Shown: in pieces, positions 35,015-46,551 of the stretch
Numbering within the stretch: position 1 is the first letter of the stretch
Layout: every line of letters begins with the position of its first letter
Assembly (NCBI RefSeq): GCF_030272615.1
Contig: NC_081413.1
Coordinates: forward strand, 329,368,802-329,432,801
From: Cryptomeria japonica
Lineage: Eukaryota > Streptophyta > Pinopsida > Cupressales > Cupressaceae
Length of the DNA: 64,000 nt
Direction: 5' to 3'
Position numbers and translations under genes: made by a program
The notes under the pieces: model-generated
Databases searched by the model: none
Seen by the model: only the letters and a program-made list of their open reading frames with translations
Told to the model about the DNA's origin: nothing

Positions 35015-35152
35015 TGTTGGCAGTGGGCCAGCGTCCCTCACGGGGATTTGCGATATGGTTTAATAGCCTCCTGTGGATTCTATAAGTCTAGTGGTTGTAT
35101 CGGGCATTGACAAGTCGATCTTTTGGTGCAACGACAACCCTAGCTTGTAACA
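35015..35152 (+). repeat. TRIM 3' LTR
   Basis: 138 bases, partner of 17507-17644, followed directly by the target duplication CAGCG at 35153-35157. Confidence 0.92.
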
Positions 35153-37103
35153 CAGCGAAAGATGCAAACCTAGTAAATACTGTTTAGATGAGTGTTATTT
35201 TTCATATTCTGTCAAGAGGGCGTCCTATGAAAGATTTCCCATAATATAGTAATTTATTATCTTTTTTGAATGTTCCTCACTATCCTTTGTCACATTAGTC
35301 AATAAACGCAGGATGGGAAATGGCAAATTGTCTCGTTGAGGTGGAAAAGAAAAATTTATAGGAGAGTGTAAAAGAGTCCAAATTCATTTCATTATCCATA
35401 GATGAAGTTACTACAGTAGATAACACTGCTTGGGTTTGTATGCATGCGTATACCACTAAAGAACATGTCCACTGAGATCATCTACTCTCTGTTTGTAAAA
35501 TGAGGGGAAATTCAACAGCAGAAAATTTATATTTGGAAGTTAAGAAAGCTTTGAAATAAATTGCTGGTATGGATGACTTGACAATTGCCAAGAAGTTGGT
35601 GTGTGTTGGAGTTGATGGAGCTGCAATAATGCAAGGTCAAAGGATTGGTCTTTGCACAAGATTACAAACTAGTATTGCACCATACATGGTTGGCATTCAC
35701 TGCATGGCCCATCGAATGAATTTAACATATAAAATTGTAAGCAATTTCCCTATAGTGTCAAAAGTTGAAGACCTGGTCCATGAGCTCCACTCGTACTTCT
35801 GCCGAAGTCCTAAACGTTTTGCAGAATTTCAGATTTTTGCTAAGGGAGTAACAATAGGAAACAAGCTTCTCAGGGATGTTGAGACCAGATGGATCTCCTT
35901 GCATGGACCAATAGAACAAGTTCTAAAAGAATATCAATCCTTGATTGGACTAATTTATGAGAAACGCCTCACAGTAAGCTCTTGATCTCTTACATAAGTT
36001 AAGTGACATAGAGACTCTGTTAACTTTACCTAGTCTTCTCCCCATGCTGGATTCAATGAACAAACTTGTTAAGAAATCCCAAGACAAAACTATGTATATC
36101 AATGAGTATAGCACTCTACGTAAAATGACATGCTTGGGCCTGGATGGTCTATATTCAGATCTAACAGGGCGAAGCCCAAACTTTTTTAGGTGGCAAATAA
36201 TTACAGATTTGAATCATGCTGAAATTTTTTTACATTTCAATGCAAAAAATGAGTTATGTGTCTTTGTAAAAGGATTTCAAATATCAATGCACCAATCTAA
36301 GACGGGCAAGCAAGGCAGAGCACTACCAGTTAAAAAGGAAGATTTTGACAGGATTGTTAAATCTGTTAGTGATAATTTGAAGTCTATTGCATATGAACTT
36401 TCAACTGAGATTCATGAAAGATTCCCTAGAGAAGAAATAGTTGATGCCATGGGTTGTGTGTATCCTCAATTTTGGCATTTAATTGGAGATAATCCAAATG
36501 ACGCAAAGGTGTTTCATAAAAAAACTAGAGGAATTGATATTGACATTTTCAAAAGATGCATATTGTAATGGACAGCCAATAAAAGGAATTTTAAATTCAG
36601 ATCTTAAAAAACAATGTAAACGCTTTGCATTGTGTATGAAACAACAGTTGGTTGACTTGGAGAATCCATTTGAACCTGGATCAATCACAAGGCTTTGGAA
36701 AAGGAGAGATCAAAGTTAAGTATTGCATATTGCAATACCAAAATATTTCAAACTTGTTGATTTATGTCAAACAATGATATTGGGGTTAGTGGAAGATGAG
36801 AGAGTTTTCAGTGCATTAGGGCTTTTGAAATCAAAGATCGGGAACAAATTAGAGAAAAAATTGGAAACTTGCTTGAGGTTGTTTGTAACTTAGTATAATG
36901 TTAGAGATTTTCCATAAGATAGGGCATTGGCAATCTGGAATTCCATGTGTGAAAGACAAGGGTTGTGCAACACTTTAAAAGCTAGTGGTGCTATTGCTAG
37001 TGCTGAGACAAATGATGGATTGTAGACTCAGAGTCAGCATGAAGACGAAGAAATTTTTGAATACCTGACTCAGAATGAAGATGAACCTGTTAGTACTAGT
37101 TAG
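35153..37103 (+). pseudogene. hAT transposase, catalytic core and C-terminal dimerisation part
   Basis: Continues the frame cut at 17506. Visible order: SKFISLSIDEVTTVDNTAWV (near 35380-35440, first catalytic Asp region), LVCVGVDGAAIMQGQRIGLC and HCMAHRMNLTYKIV (35569-35985, a DG-rich step and the CxxH motif), VETRWISLHGPIEQVL, then 36044-36568. The end reads VEDERVFSALGLLKSKIGN and LETCLRLFVT (about 36788-36890), the hAT C-terminal dimerisation motif. Stop at 37101. Several frameshifts and stops. A close relative could be a domesticated ZNF862-like gene, but the nested decay argues for a plain transposon copy. Confidence 0.87.
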
Positions 37104-37620
37104 TTTCCGGATCTTAAGTCCATTCGGGATATAGAAGCCTCAGACTGAGTCACTGAAGTGAATTAGCAGACAGTTTATAGGTATTTATACTACAGTTCTT
37201 GAGTCATATTACAATTTGCAATACTATAGTTGTCATTGATGATTTTTTATATTGTATTCCTTGAATTTTTCAATCAGAACGGATACTTATTTCATATTTT
37301 TAATTGTGAATTTGAATTATTAGTAAACAATTAGAATTTATTTTCTGAATTATTAGTAAACAATTAAATTATTAGTAAATTGGTTCCACATTATGTTGAA
37401 CATGAAATGCAACAATTTGTGTCACAAGATCCATAAAATTATTCATATTGCATAACTATTAGAACCTTTCTACTATTCTACATTAAATGCTTAACATGAT
37501 GTTCATGTCGATTAGGGTTTTGTGTTTGTTTTTTTGTCTTAGTTGGCTAGTAAACCGAAGTTGTCGTGCATTGAAAATCTAAGTTGTCCTCTCTTTATTT
37601 GTCCATGTCAACATCAAGTC
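37104..37620. other. hAT 3' untranslated sequence up to element C
   Basis: AT-rich, with a repeated GAATTATTAGTAAACAATTA word near 37314-37375. No gene. The left edge of element C must lie somewhere between here and about 37680, but I could not place it. Confidence 0.45.
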
Positions 37621-37679
37621 TGGTAAAATGGTTGGTTGGACAATGATACATGTTTAATGTTTCATCTCTAACTCGTAGA

Positions 37680-38700
37680 TAAATTTCATGTTTAACAATT
37701 TAAGTGGCGAGTTAGCGAGTGTTTGTTTGGGTTTAAATCGCAGGGTCTCTAGTTTTTTGGGTGTTAGCATTTTATGTTAGTGAGCTAGAGATTGTTAATG
37801 AAATTGCTTTGGTCATGAGGTCTCGAATTGGTCTGATGCCATGCATTATAGCCATGAGAGTTAGCGAGTAAGTCATTAATGGTCTGTGTGCCACTGCTCG
37901 CGCCTGTTTATGAAGGTAATTAACATAAAACATCAATTTTTGTTGGTACTCGCTGGGTCGCTGCGGTCAAGAGATAAATAGTTTGAAATTTTATGGTTGT
38001 CGCTAGCTTGTAGGTCCTTTATCATCAAGTCAGTTTAAGTCGCGAGCTTGCGAGTACTGGGAGATTTAGTTGTCGCTACCCCGCAAGATGTTTTGCACTT
38101 GATCATTTTGTGTTGCGAGGTGCGACTGGGTGTGATTTTATGTTATCGCAAGGTCGCGAGGTGTTCACGATTAAGTCATTTTAATTTGCGATCATGTGAT
38201 TTGGTTGGTATCGTAGCTTGGTTTCATTTCTTGCTCACAGGTTTTGAAGTTGTTTAGCATTTTATGTTGCGATTTGGCGATAGGTAAGTTTTGGTCTGAT
38301 TTTATTGTCATTGCATGCTCGCGGGCCTATAAGTCTTAAGTCAAAAAGTGTTGTGAGCATGCAATGGCGGTTAAGTGTCTTGTTTTCACATGCTCGCAAG
38401 GGTTTAAGTCAAGTTAATTTTTGAGTTGCGAGCTTGCGTTGAAATAAGTTGTTTTGTTAGATTTGCAGTGGTCGCCAGCTCGCAGGTAAAGAAAGAATAT
38501 TACAAATGATGTTGTGAGGTTGAGACTGAAGGGCTTGATGAAGATCAATGGTTGTCGTTCACTTGCGAGATTCTTTGAGGATTCATAAAAGGGGTTGTGA
38601 GCTTACGATTAAGAGCATTTGGTAGCATTATCGCTAACTCGTCGATTACTTTCCAAATTGTTATAACCGGTTGCAAGTGTGTGATTAAAGATGGGGATTG
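37680..38700. repeat. GCGAGCT/TCGCTAGC motif array, left (element C)
   Basis: About 20 copies of a CpG-rich, near-palindromic word, best form GTTGTCGCTAGCTCGCAGG or its reverse GCGAGCTTGCGA, spaced roughly 40-50 bases. Examples: GGCGAGTTAGCGAG (about 37706), GTCGCTAGCTTG (38008), CGCGAGCTTGCGAG (38041), TCGCAAGGTCGCGAG (38145), TGCGAGCTTGCG (38426), GTCGCCAGCTCGCAGG (38471). Confidence 0.75.
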
Positions 38701-39033
38701 ACACGTGGACTTGTTTGTCAGGTTCTTTAAAAGTTTTGAATGGCAATCACCAATCAAATAGAAGGGCATGAATTCAAATTTCGCTCCAGTACTTCAACTT
38801 TGAATTAATGCCATAGTAGCTAGTTCATGCAAGTGTGCCAATTAATGAGAGAAGTGACGACACCCAAATACCATAAATTACATGATCAAGCCGAGATTTT
38901 GTATAATTGCATTAATGCATTCTATCTTCGAGGTAATCCAGTGAATTGAGCTCTGCAACAACGTTGGAGAATTCGAAGTATTGGGTGTGGGAAAATTTCA
39001 GAAACTTGGTTAAGTTTTCCTCCTACAGCTAAA
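38701..39033 (+). other. Element C: leader before the ORF
   Basis: About 330 bases between the array and the ORF start. No gene and no clear primer site. Confidence 0.45.
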
Positions 39034-42000
39034 ATGAGCAAGGCGATGAGTGGAACTGGAGGTTCCAAGCCCAAGGCCACTAAGGAAAAGAAGGATAATA
39101 AATTTAAAGAAGAATTTGTAGATTTGCTGCCAGGGACTTTCATTTCTTTGAATACAAATGATTTGGAAAGGAAATATTTATGGAGCCAATGCAGAAACCC
39201 GACCACACTTCATATGACTGGTACTACTCTGTTTCATTATTTCTAGAATAATAGGGTTAAGGGTGTCCCGATGTCAAACCCTTGGGATTTAAATATGGAA
39301 AAGTTAAGTGTGCCAGATGTGTATGTTGTGGATTTGATCAAAGAGTTGGTCAAATGCTATTGCCCAGTATCTAGGGTAATCAGAAGAAAGAACCAGTTTG
39401 CCCTAGTTTCAATTAACAAAGCTAGCTTCATTGAAGCTTTCTAGATTACTGGTGTTGCATGTACAAATATAGATTTGGAGCAGATTGCAGAGGATTATGA
39501 CAAATACAAAGGTGTTATCAAGAATCATGCAATGCCCAAATACATGCCTGGGGTGAATAGGAAACTGATTATAATTCCAGATAGTATCGAACCACCATTT
39601 GACATCACACCTTTCCACCATTATATGCATTGTACAATCTATGGATTATGCAAAGTGTTGGGTTTTGATGGAGATTCAATAGTGTCAACTGAATTACTGA
39701 TGATGGCTATGGATATTCAACACCTAGATGTTAACAAAGATTACGATTATGTGGGCTATGTGGTTGAACACATGCATAATGCTCTAGTTGAAATTCAGAG
39801 TGTTGCACCCAGCCCTACATTTAAGCATTATTCATTGTTGATGCATTTAATCTTGTTCTATAATGTTGAGTTCATGGATTAAGAATTGGAGCTTTTCAAA
39901 GAAGAATTGGGTGTCTTAATGCCAATACAAAGATGGACCCAGGTTTGGGATAGTAGTTCTCCCCATTCTTCTTTCCTTTTCTTTAAAAATTGGATTGTTT
40001 TGCCAATTATGGAAATGCTAGGAATAAATAGGGAAAGATTGTCAATTAATGTTAGGAGAGTTTTGAGACCTTACCAGTATGTTCCAAACTGGTCTATTTC
40101 ACATAACTGGGGGGAATTTTTTCTTTTTTGATAACTTTACTATGATCAGAGTCTATGGGTGTCCTCAGCCTCCCCATATTTTACCCAAATTTGTTCCAAT
40201 TAGGATTGCTTTTATGGATTTAATTTGGCAATTGACCCTAGTTGAAAAAGAATACCTTGACAGACACATGAAGGGTTCTTTTCTTCCTAGGCTTTGTGTT
40301 GTGTCTGATTTTACCATTGGTAGGAATTCCTTTGATGAAGTAAACAATTTCATTAAACAGTATAGGTTGGTTAATGTTGTGTCTAGATTATGTGATCCTG
40401 AACATTTTATTAAACGTGCATTGCCAAAAATGATACCTTTGGCCATAATAAAGGACCATGAACCATTGGATGATGAAGATATGGTTAGAAATTTGTTGAG
40501 AAAAGAGGAAGTACAAGAAAGGAGAAGAAAATGGGAAAATTTGATGAAAGTTGAAGCAGAATTGAAGGTTGTTGACCCTAGTTTCTCAGGTTTTTGCCCT
40601 GATAACCCATACCTAGATAGGATTAACAAAATGTTGAGTTTATATGAAACTCTGATGGAACAAATGCCTAAAATTCCAGAAGTGGTTGCTCAGTAGCAAG
40701 ACCCCCAAGATGGACAATCTTCACATGGAAAGAGGCCACTTATTATGTCTATTGATGATATAGAGAGTGGGGATGAAGTTCAATCTACCCAAGTGCCACC
40801 TGCAAAGAAACAAAAAACCAAAGAGGCCAATGCAATTGTGAGGAGAGACCCTTCTAGAGCAATTGTTATAGAACAAGGATGCTACTTTCATCAAATAAGA
40901 ACACATCTCAGAGAAGCGAGGCAGAATGAAGAACAAGGAGAAACAAATGAAGTCCTTGCTCAAGGCTTTGATGAGCATGTGATGTTGTCAAATGAGTTCA
41001 TGATAGATGATGACTTTATTAAGTTAGATGAATTTAAAAGTTTTTTGACAAGGTTGAAACAAAATCAATTAAGACAAATCTGATCATAAAGGAAGGAAAT
41101 GTAGAAAAGAAAGAGGAGATCATCAAGGCACTACAGGAATATGATCCTGACAGAGAGCAAATATCTGTAGAATAGGAAAGACAATTGATTAAGAGTACTG
41201 GTATGATTATGATGCCTGGCTGGGATATCCAGTCTATTTTTATTATTGATCAGATTAGGAAGCAAGAGGACCCAATGTTTAAAATTGAATTTTAAATTGG
41301 AGATGTAATAAGAGGATTAGGATTTAATCCTAAGTCAAAGACACTTGTTGCTTGGTCTTTGGCCCCTTCCACTCAAAAGCCCCACCTAAATATCCAAGTA
41401 GAAAAGAAAGCTAACAGAATGATCTGGAATTTGTAGAACACAAGTGACACAGAGATTGCCTCATTTTTTACTCAAGTTTCTTTCATGAATTTATCAAAAA
41501 CAGAGGATTTGTCAAGAAGATACACAAAAACATATAAACAATTGATTACATTATCTAAAAAATATGAAGAGACACTGATGAAGAAGGGCACTCTGGAGGA
41601 AGAGTTAGTGGATTTGAAAGAAAATATTGCAAATGAGCCCCCTCCAGTACAAATTACAGAACAAGTACAAGAAATACTAGCTGATGTGACAGCAAAAATG
41701 GAGGAATACACAAAGAAAATTGAAAAGCTTGAAAAGGAACAAAATGTCAAGGCTATCTCTATTGTGTCAGGAATTCTGAAACACAAGATTAATGTATTGA
41801 AAGGAAAATTGATGGTAGTGCATGATTTACACATTTCTTTGAAAGAGGCAAGTAAAATATACTCTGAGGCTATCTCTTTTCTTGGACCTGTGTTCAATGT
41901 TTGGTCAGGAAGAAGCAGATTAATGGATAAGCTAGATACTACAATGTTGTATAGTGACGAGTTCCATCCCAAGATCAGTGACACTAAAGACATGATGGAG

Positions 42001-42438
42001 GTAATGAATGTAGCTTATGCATTTTTCCCAGGGAAGGATGTGCTTATAAATGAAAAATTGCAGACATTTGGGGAAGGTTATAGTAAATTGGTGCCCTCAA
42101 TTTATGGTAGTAATGGAGAATTGAAATCAATTTCTGATTGGACCAGCGAATTTGATTTGATTATGGAGGAAGAAGAAATAATCAAGCATATAGATGATCA
42201 GGTTGATGTTGATTTCCTTAACGATATGCTTGATTCATTGTTCAAGGTTGAGGTTGACCATGCAAAGTTTATTGTTGAGGCCAAGGCAGTTACAGATGTC
42301 AAATGGATAGATTCAGTTGCAAAGTTGGAAGAGGTAAAGGTATTTAGTTGGCCAATAGACAAAGAGGTGGACAGGTGGCAAGCCATGCTAAAGCAAAAGA
42401 AGAAATGTTTAGTTGCTACCCAAGATTCCTCAAAGTAA
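39034..42438 (+). pseudogene. Element C: large ORF of unknown family with coiled-coil C-terminus
   Basis: Starts MSKAMSGTGGSKPKATKEKK (basic N-terminus) and runs about 1130 codons in three frames. Stops TAG at 39244 and 39442, TAA 39880, TAG 40694, and three more between 41170 and 41436. A frameshift at a T run near 40120 and another near 41060 complete the damage. Segments: a folded-looking part (LVSINKASFIEAF, PFHHYMHCTIYGLCKVLGFD), a charged helix (LLRKEEVQERRRKWENLMKV), a nuclear-signal-like KKQKTKEANAIVRR, then a coiled coil (TAKMEEYTKKIEKLEKEQ) and an acidic C-terminus. No zinc knuckle, protease or RT motif. I do not recognise it. A structural (gag-like) role is possible but unproven. 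Confidence 0.7.
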
Positions 42439-43260
42439 TTCTAAGCTTGTTGCATCCTCATCTTATAAAAAGATTCCAAAATTAATTTGAGAGGGATGGG
42501 CCAGTTGGCCACTTTTGTTGGTGTTGAAAAATCTGATACAGTTATAATAGTTCAACTATTCAAGAATTTGATAAGTGCATAGCTGGATCACATTTTGAAT
42601 TTACTTTTTGATATCATTATGAATAGTATATCAATGTCATTTGTAGTTTGAGATCTTCACATAATTGTCTTTGTGTTGAATTTATGTTTTCACTATGAAT
42701 TGAATGGTCAAGGGTTTTTTAATTTATGTGTCTGCAAGGCATATTATGGAATACAAATCTGATGATTAAATCATTTATATGAATCATTTTTTTAAATACA
42801 AATCTGATGATTATATCATTTGTATGAATTTGGGTTGTGTATGTAATGGCATACTCATTCCTGTTTATCAGCAAATGAATCTTATTGAAGTTTATTATCA
42901 GGTTGTCCTTGAATTGTAAGTGACTCTATGCCGTAGGATAAGGCATTGGTCTATTGTCTTGATGTTGTCTTGGTGAAGTGACCTTCCAATTATAATAGTT
43001 GATTCATTATGGGTGAATATGTTTTCTTGTTTGCCTTTGACTATGAAAGTGTGATTTGTCTATAACATCTATTATGGAATTGGATCCTCAAAAGATATTC
43101 CCTTTAATTGAGTTGCATGCATGTTTTACTAATTATGTTGTATTCCTATCTATTGTGGTGTTTGATACTTTCATTCTTAATACTCTTATTCTTTTATATG
43201 CTATGGATGTTTATGTAATATATATGGAGGTGTTCTATGACTATCATGTACATATTTTCC
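42439..43260. other. Element C: 3' non-coding sequence
   Basis: AT-rich. Contains two nearby copies of ACAAATCTGATGATTA followed by ATCATTT (about 42750 and 42800). No gene. Confidence 0.5.
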
Positions 43261-43301
43261 CTCCTCCATAATTATATAGTTGGCATTTCCTCATACCTAT
43301 A

Positions 43302-43385
43302 TTCAACATGTATCTCGACCTTTGTATCCTTGCCATTATATGTGTATATCTCGACCTTTGTATCCTTGCCATTATATGTGTATAT
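43302..43385. repeat. Tandem duplication, about 36 bp x 2, next to a TA run
   Basis: Two adjacent copies of TATCTCGACCTTTGTATCC then TTGCCATTATATGTG, followed by a short TATATA run to about 43396. Confidence 0.85.
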
Positions 43386-43387
43386 AT

Positions 43388-43644
43388 ATATATATTCCGT
43401 TGTGAACATTAAAGATTTCCTGTATCTTATCCATCGGTATGTTCGGCAAGTTTTTTGGGACCTCAAAACCCTCTTCCCTTAAGTAATCCACCCACCAATT
43501 ACAATGAGGTGGTTTAGGTGAATCCTTAATATGATTCCAGACTAACAGAAATTTTGCATTCTTGGGCATAATAGGAAGCATTAAATGAAAAATTGCATAC
43601 ACCATAACAATGCAACAAATGAAAAAACTCATGATTCTGATCAT
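43388..43644 (-). pseudogene. Fragment resembling a DUF411-type (CopZ-like) secreted protein
   Basis: Minus-strand reading from ATG 43644 gives a hydrophobic signal-like start (MSFFICCIVMVYAIFHLMLP), then SPKPPHCNWWVDYLREEGFE and MDKIQEIFNV. DUF411 proteins have a (K)PxCGCCxxWVxYLRxxGFEV core, so this looks like that fold with the Cys-Gly-Cys-Cys metal-site step shortened to a lone Cys. Nothing recognisable follows below 43388, so only a first exon or a 5' fragment is present. A TATAAATATA box lies upstream on the same strand near 44755. Possibly host sequence captured by element C. Recognition is by eye on a short stretch. Confidence 0.4.
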
Positions 43645-45142
43645 TTGAAAGAGATAGAATTATACACCATAGAGAAATAGATCGAAATTTAATTTCTATT
43701 GAATAAAATTACTACTTCTGTCACAAAATAAATTTATATATAACTCCTTCAAGAACCTACACAAAGATTGACACTAAATGCTTTTCATTTGCTCTGTAAA
43801 TGACTATACAACTTGCTCCCTTCACCTAGAGTCTAGAATCACTACTGGAACCAGAAAAGGAACCCCAAAGGAACCAAAATTTCGGAACTCTTAAGAGACC
43901 CCCCCAAAAGGAACCTTCTAATGGCCTTGATTTCCCTTTTTATAGAAGAAAAGGGAGCAACAAGCTTCAGGCCAAGAAACACATGTCAACAGAACATTTA
44001 CTCTCAGCAATTAGGCCTAAAAGGCCATATGCAAAATTATGTTACAAAAATACTCTTTATCCATGCACTGGTCGTGAATCAAAATTTTCAGAAGAAAAAC
44101 TGATTGAGCCATGTCGTTATCACCCTGATGCCTTCAGATGGAATGTGAGATGTTACATTTTGTCCAACAAATTGTTTCCCTTCTCAGAAGGGATATTGGG
44201 ACCTGGCAAGAAGTAAAGTCACCCCAAAAAATTAAAATAGAGGAGGAGCTTCAACCTTCATGCCCAAGAACAGAGAAAATGGAAAGAGGAGCTCAAGCCT
44301 TCATGCCTAGGATTAGGGAAAGTGGAAACATGAGCTTTAGGGTAAACGTAATATGTTGGGGAGGGGTAGCAGCTTCCATGTCATCACAAAGATGACTAGC
44401 TGCCACTTCCCACCCAAACAAATCCTTCTTTCATTCCTCTGTGGGCTCCTTCTTCAAACCCCCTACCATCTTGTGGTAGAGTAGAAGCAGAGGATGTGCC
44501 ATGTGTGGTCTTTCTTGATAAGAAAAGGCTTTCACACCCCCTCTGGAAATCCTTCTCACTTTCATAAACCCTCTGACAATAAACAAACTCACACAGGAGA
44601 AAACAAAAAAATACCCATCTGGTATCACAGAGCACACAAAAACTCCATGCACGATCCTGCTCAAACATCATCTTCCTTTCTGAGGAAAAAACCACTCTCA
44701 GAAAATGAAAAAGGTTTCTTTTCTCTTCTACCAATTAAGTCACCACTCCATTATATTTATAACTTTTTAACACTTCATCTGGTGATGCTCATTCACGTGA
44801 AAAATCATCGTTTCGGTGCTTTTCAACATGACTCTAGACTCTAGAAGTCATGCCTATCAAATCCACTGCATCATACTAAGGCTCATCTTATGTGAACGAT
44901 TTTATTATGATTTTATTCCTCCTTTATTGTACAAATTCTACTTCAAAATCCTTGACAACAAGCAACCTCTAATTTCTCAAAGAAATTTGTGATCTCCCAT
45001 CTCTAACTTAGAAGCTATCCAATACTTTTATGCCTCTGAAACCGTCATCCTCGCTTGTCTAATCAACCTCGACTAAGGAGAAACCTTCAAACTAGTCCCT
45101 CAAGAATGAGTCGACATCGAAGCCTTAAAAATTCCTCGTACA
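43645..45142. other. Element C: interval with no clear gene
   Basis: 43800-44870 shows open stretches on both strands but no family I recognise. 44910-45170 on the plus strand reads a degraded coding-like segment (NLEAIQYFYASETVILACLI, then GETFKLVPQE) interrupted by TAA and TGA. It may be a remnant of another ORF of element C. Confidence 0.4.
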
Positions 45143-45415
45143 TATTAGCTTGCCACCACAGTTGTCGATAGCTCTCATGTTTGTTTAATGTTAGCATTTT
45201 TAGGTCGCAAGCTAGCGACCAGATAGTTTGTGGTTAAGTTTTATGGTTATCGCCAGCTCACAAGGTAAAATGTTTGAAGACGTGATCAAGCCACAAGCTG
45301 GCGACAAGTTATTTTAGGTTTACATCATGAGGTCTCTAGCTTTTTAGGTGTTAGCATTTTATGTTACCGAGCTGGAGATTGTTAATGAAATTGCTTTGGT
45401 CACGAGGTCTCAAGT
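45143..45415. repeat. GCGAGCT motif array, right flank of element C, part 1
   Basis: Words such as TCGCAAGCTAGCGAC, ATCGCCAGCTCACAAGG and CAAGCTGGCGAC at about 40-base spacing. The segment near 45162-45250 recurs at 46610-46700. Confidence 0.7.
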
Positions 45416-46097
45416 TGTAATGCCCCGCCAGGAACCCTAAAGGAAAACAACATAGGACATAATGACAACTCAACCAAAATTGCAATGAAATTAAGCTTGA
45501 CCGCAAATACCATTTACACAAGATCCTAATACAGGCAATCTTTTCTTTAAATAGCCAAAAGCATAAATAACTTGCAATTAAAGATTTTCCAGAAAATAAG
45601 AAAATACAACTATATTAATACAAGGAAATCAATGTTGTCATTTGTCCAATAAGGTTAAATAAAATCACATTAAAATTAACCCCCTAATTATATGTTCATG
45701 ATTTATTAACAAATAGATCTGATTAGCCTATATCAATAATCTAAATTAAATTAAAAATAAAAAATTATATATATAATAATATAGTCTAATCGGATCTATT
45801 TGTTAATAAATCATGAACATATAATTAGGGGGTTAATTTTAATGGGATTTTATTTAACCTTATTGGACAAATGACAACATTGATTTCCTTGTATTAAAAT
45901 AGTTGTATTTTCTTATTTTTCTGGAAAATCTTTAATTGCAAGTTAATTATGCTTTTGGTTGTTTAAAGAAAAGATTGCCTGTATTAGGATCTTGTGTAAA
46001 TGGTATTTGCGGTCAAGCTTAATTTCGTTGCAATTTTGGTTGAGTTGTCATTATGTCATATGTTGTTTTCCTTTAGGGTTCCTAGCGGGGCATTACA
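45416..46097. repeat. Large inverted repeat, arms about 311 bp, loop about 58 bp
   Basis: Arm 1 (45416-45726) and arm 2 (45785-46097) are reverse complements with only scattered mismatches. The loop is pure A/T-rich (45727-45784). A transcript through it would fold into a long near-perfect RNA duplex. Confidence 0.93.
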
Positions 46098-46551
46098 TTT
46101 GGTATCAAAGCTTTTATGTAACCTTGATATTGTAACTTTTGGATTCCGTGGTATTTTTGGAAGCCATGTATTTATGGATATTGTAATATTATGTCAGTGG
46201 ATTGTATGTTAATTTAGTTGCTTTGATCTTTTGTATAGATGGTTTATGGATAAATAAATGCATTGGAATACTTTGGTTCTTTCATTATGGAATTTAGATG
46301 TATGTGTAGGTTTTATCTTAAGCATTTAATTTACTTGATTAAATAGACAATTGGATTGACCATGGTGTTAATATAATCTGTGAATCAATCTTCATTGGTA
46401 ACCCTTAGGAAATCATGTGTTAGACTTATGTTGTGTTATTAAAACGTGCTATTGTTATAATTAATGCACTTAATATTTTATTTTTAAAAAATTCACCCTT
46501 TAGTTGCCTATTTGTGTTGTTTTCCTTTAGGGTTCCTGGCGGGGCATTACA
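45416..46551 (+). mobile_element. 1.1 kb LTR-type element with hairpin LTR
   Basis: It begins TGTAATGCCCCGCC and ends GGCGGGGCATTACA, with flanking 5-base duplication CAAGT/CGAGT (one change; the left flank of element C keeps a CGAAT form here). The first and last 37 bases are exact inverted copies. A third copy of this end, with one mismatch, lies at 46061-46097 and is followed by TGGTATCAAAGC (46100-46111), a tRNA-Met primer site. The simplest reading is a 682-base 5' LTR (45416-46097), a short non-coding interior, and a 3' LTR reduced to its last 40 or so bases. It encodes nothing recognisable. Confidence 0.75.

Larger units (their letters stand above)
17507..35152 (+). mobile_element. TRIM (terminal-repeat retrotransposon in miniature), split by element B
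   Basis: Two 138-base direct repeats (17507-17644 and 35015-35152) start TGTTGG and end GTAACA. They are flanked by a perfect 5-base duplication CAGCG (17502-17506 and 35153-35157). The inner sequence is 68 bases without element B: a TGGTATCAAAGC primer site pairing with initiator tRNA-Met in 11 of 12 positions, and a GGGAGGGGGA purine tract before the right LTR. The original size is 344 bases with no coding capacity. Strand is set by the primer site and purine tract. Confidence 0.92.

Noticed and set aside
44138-44844. Overlapping open frames on both strands
   Set aside because: No family recognised; overlap on both strands with similar lengths suggests chance in a less AT-rich stretch.
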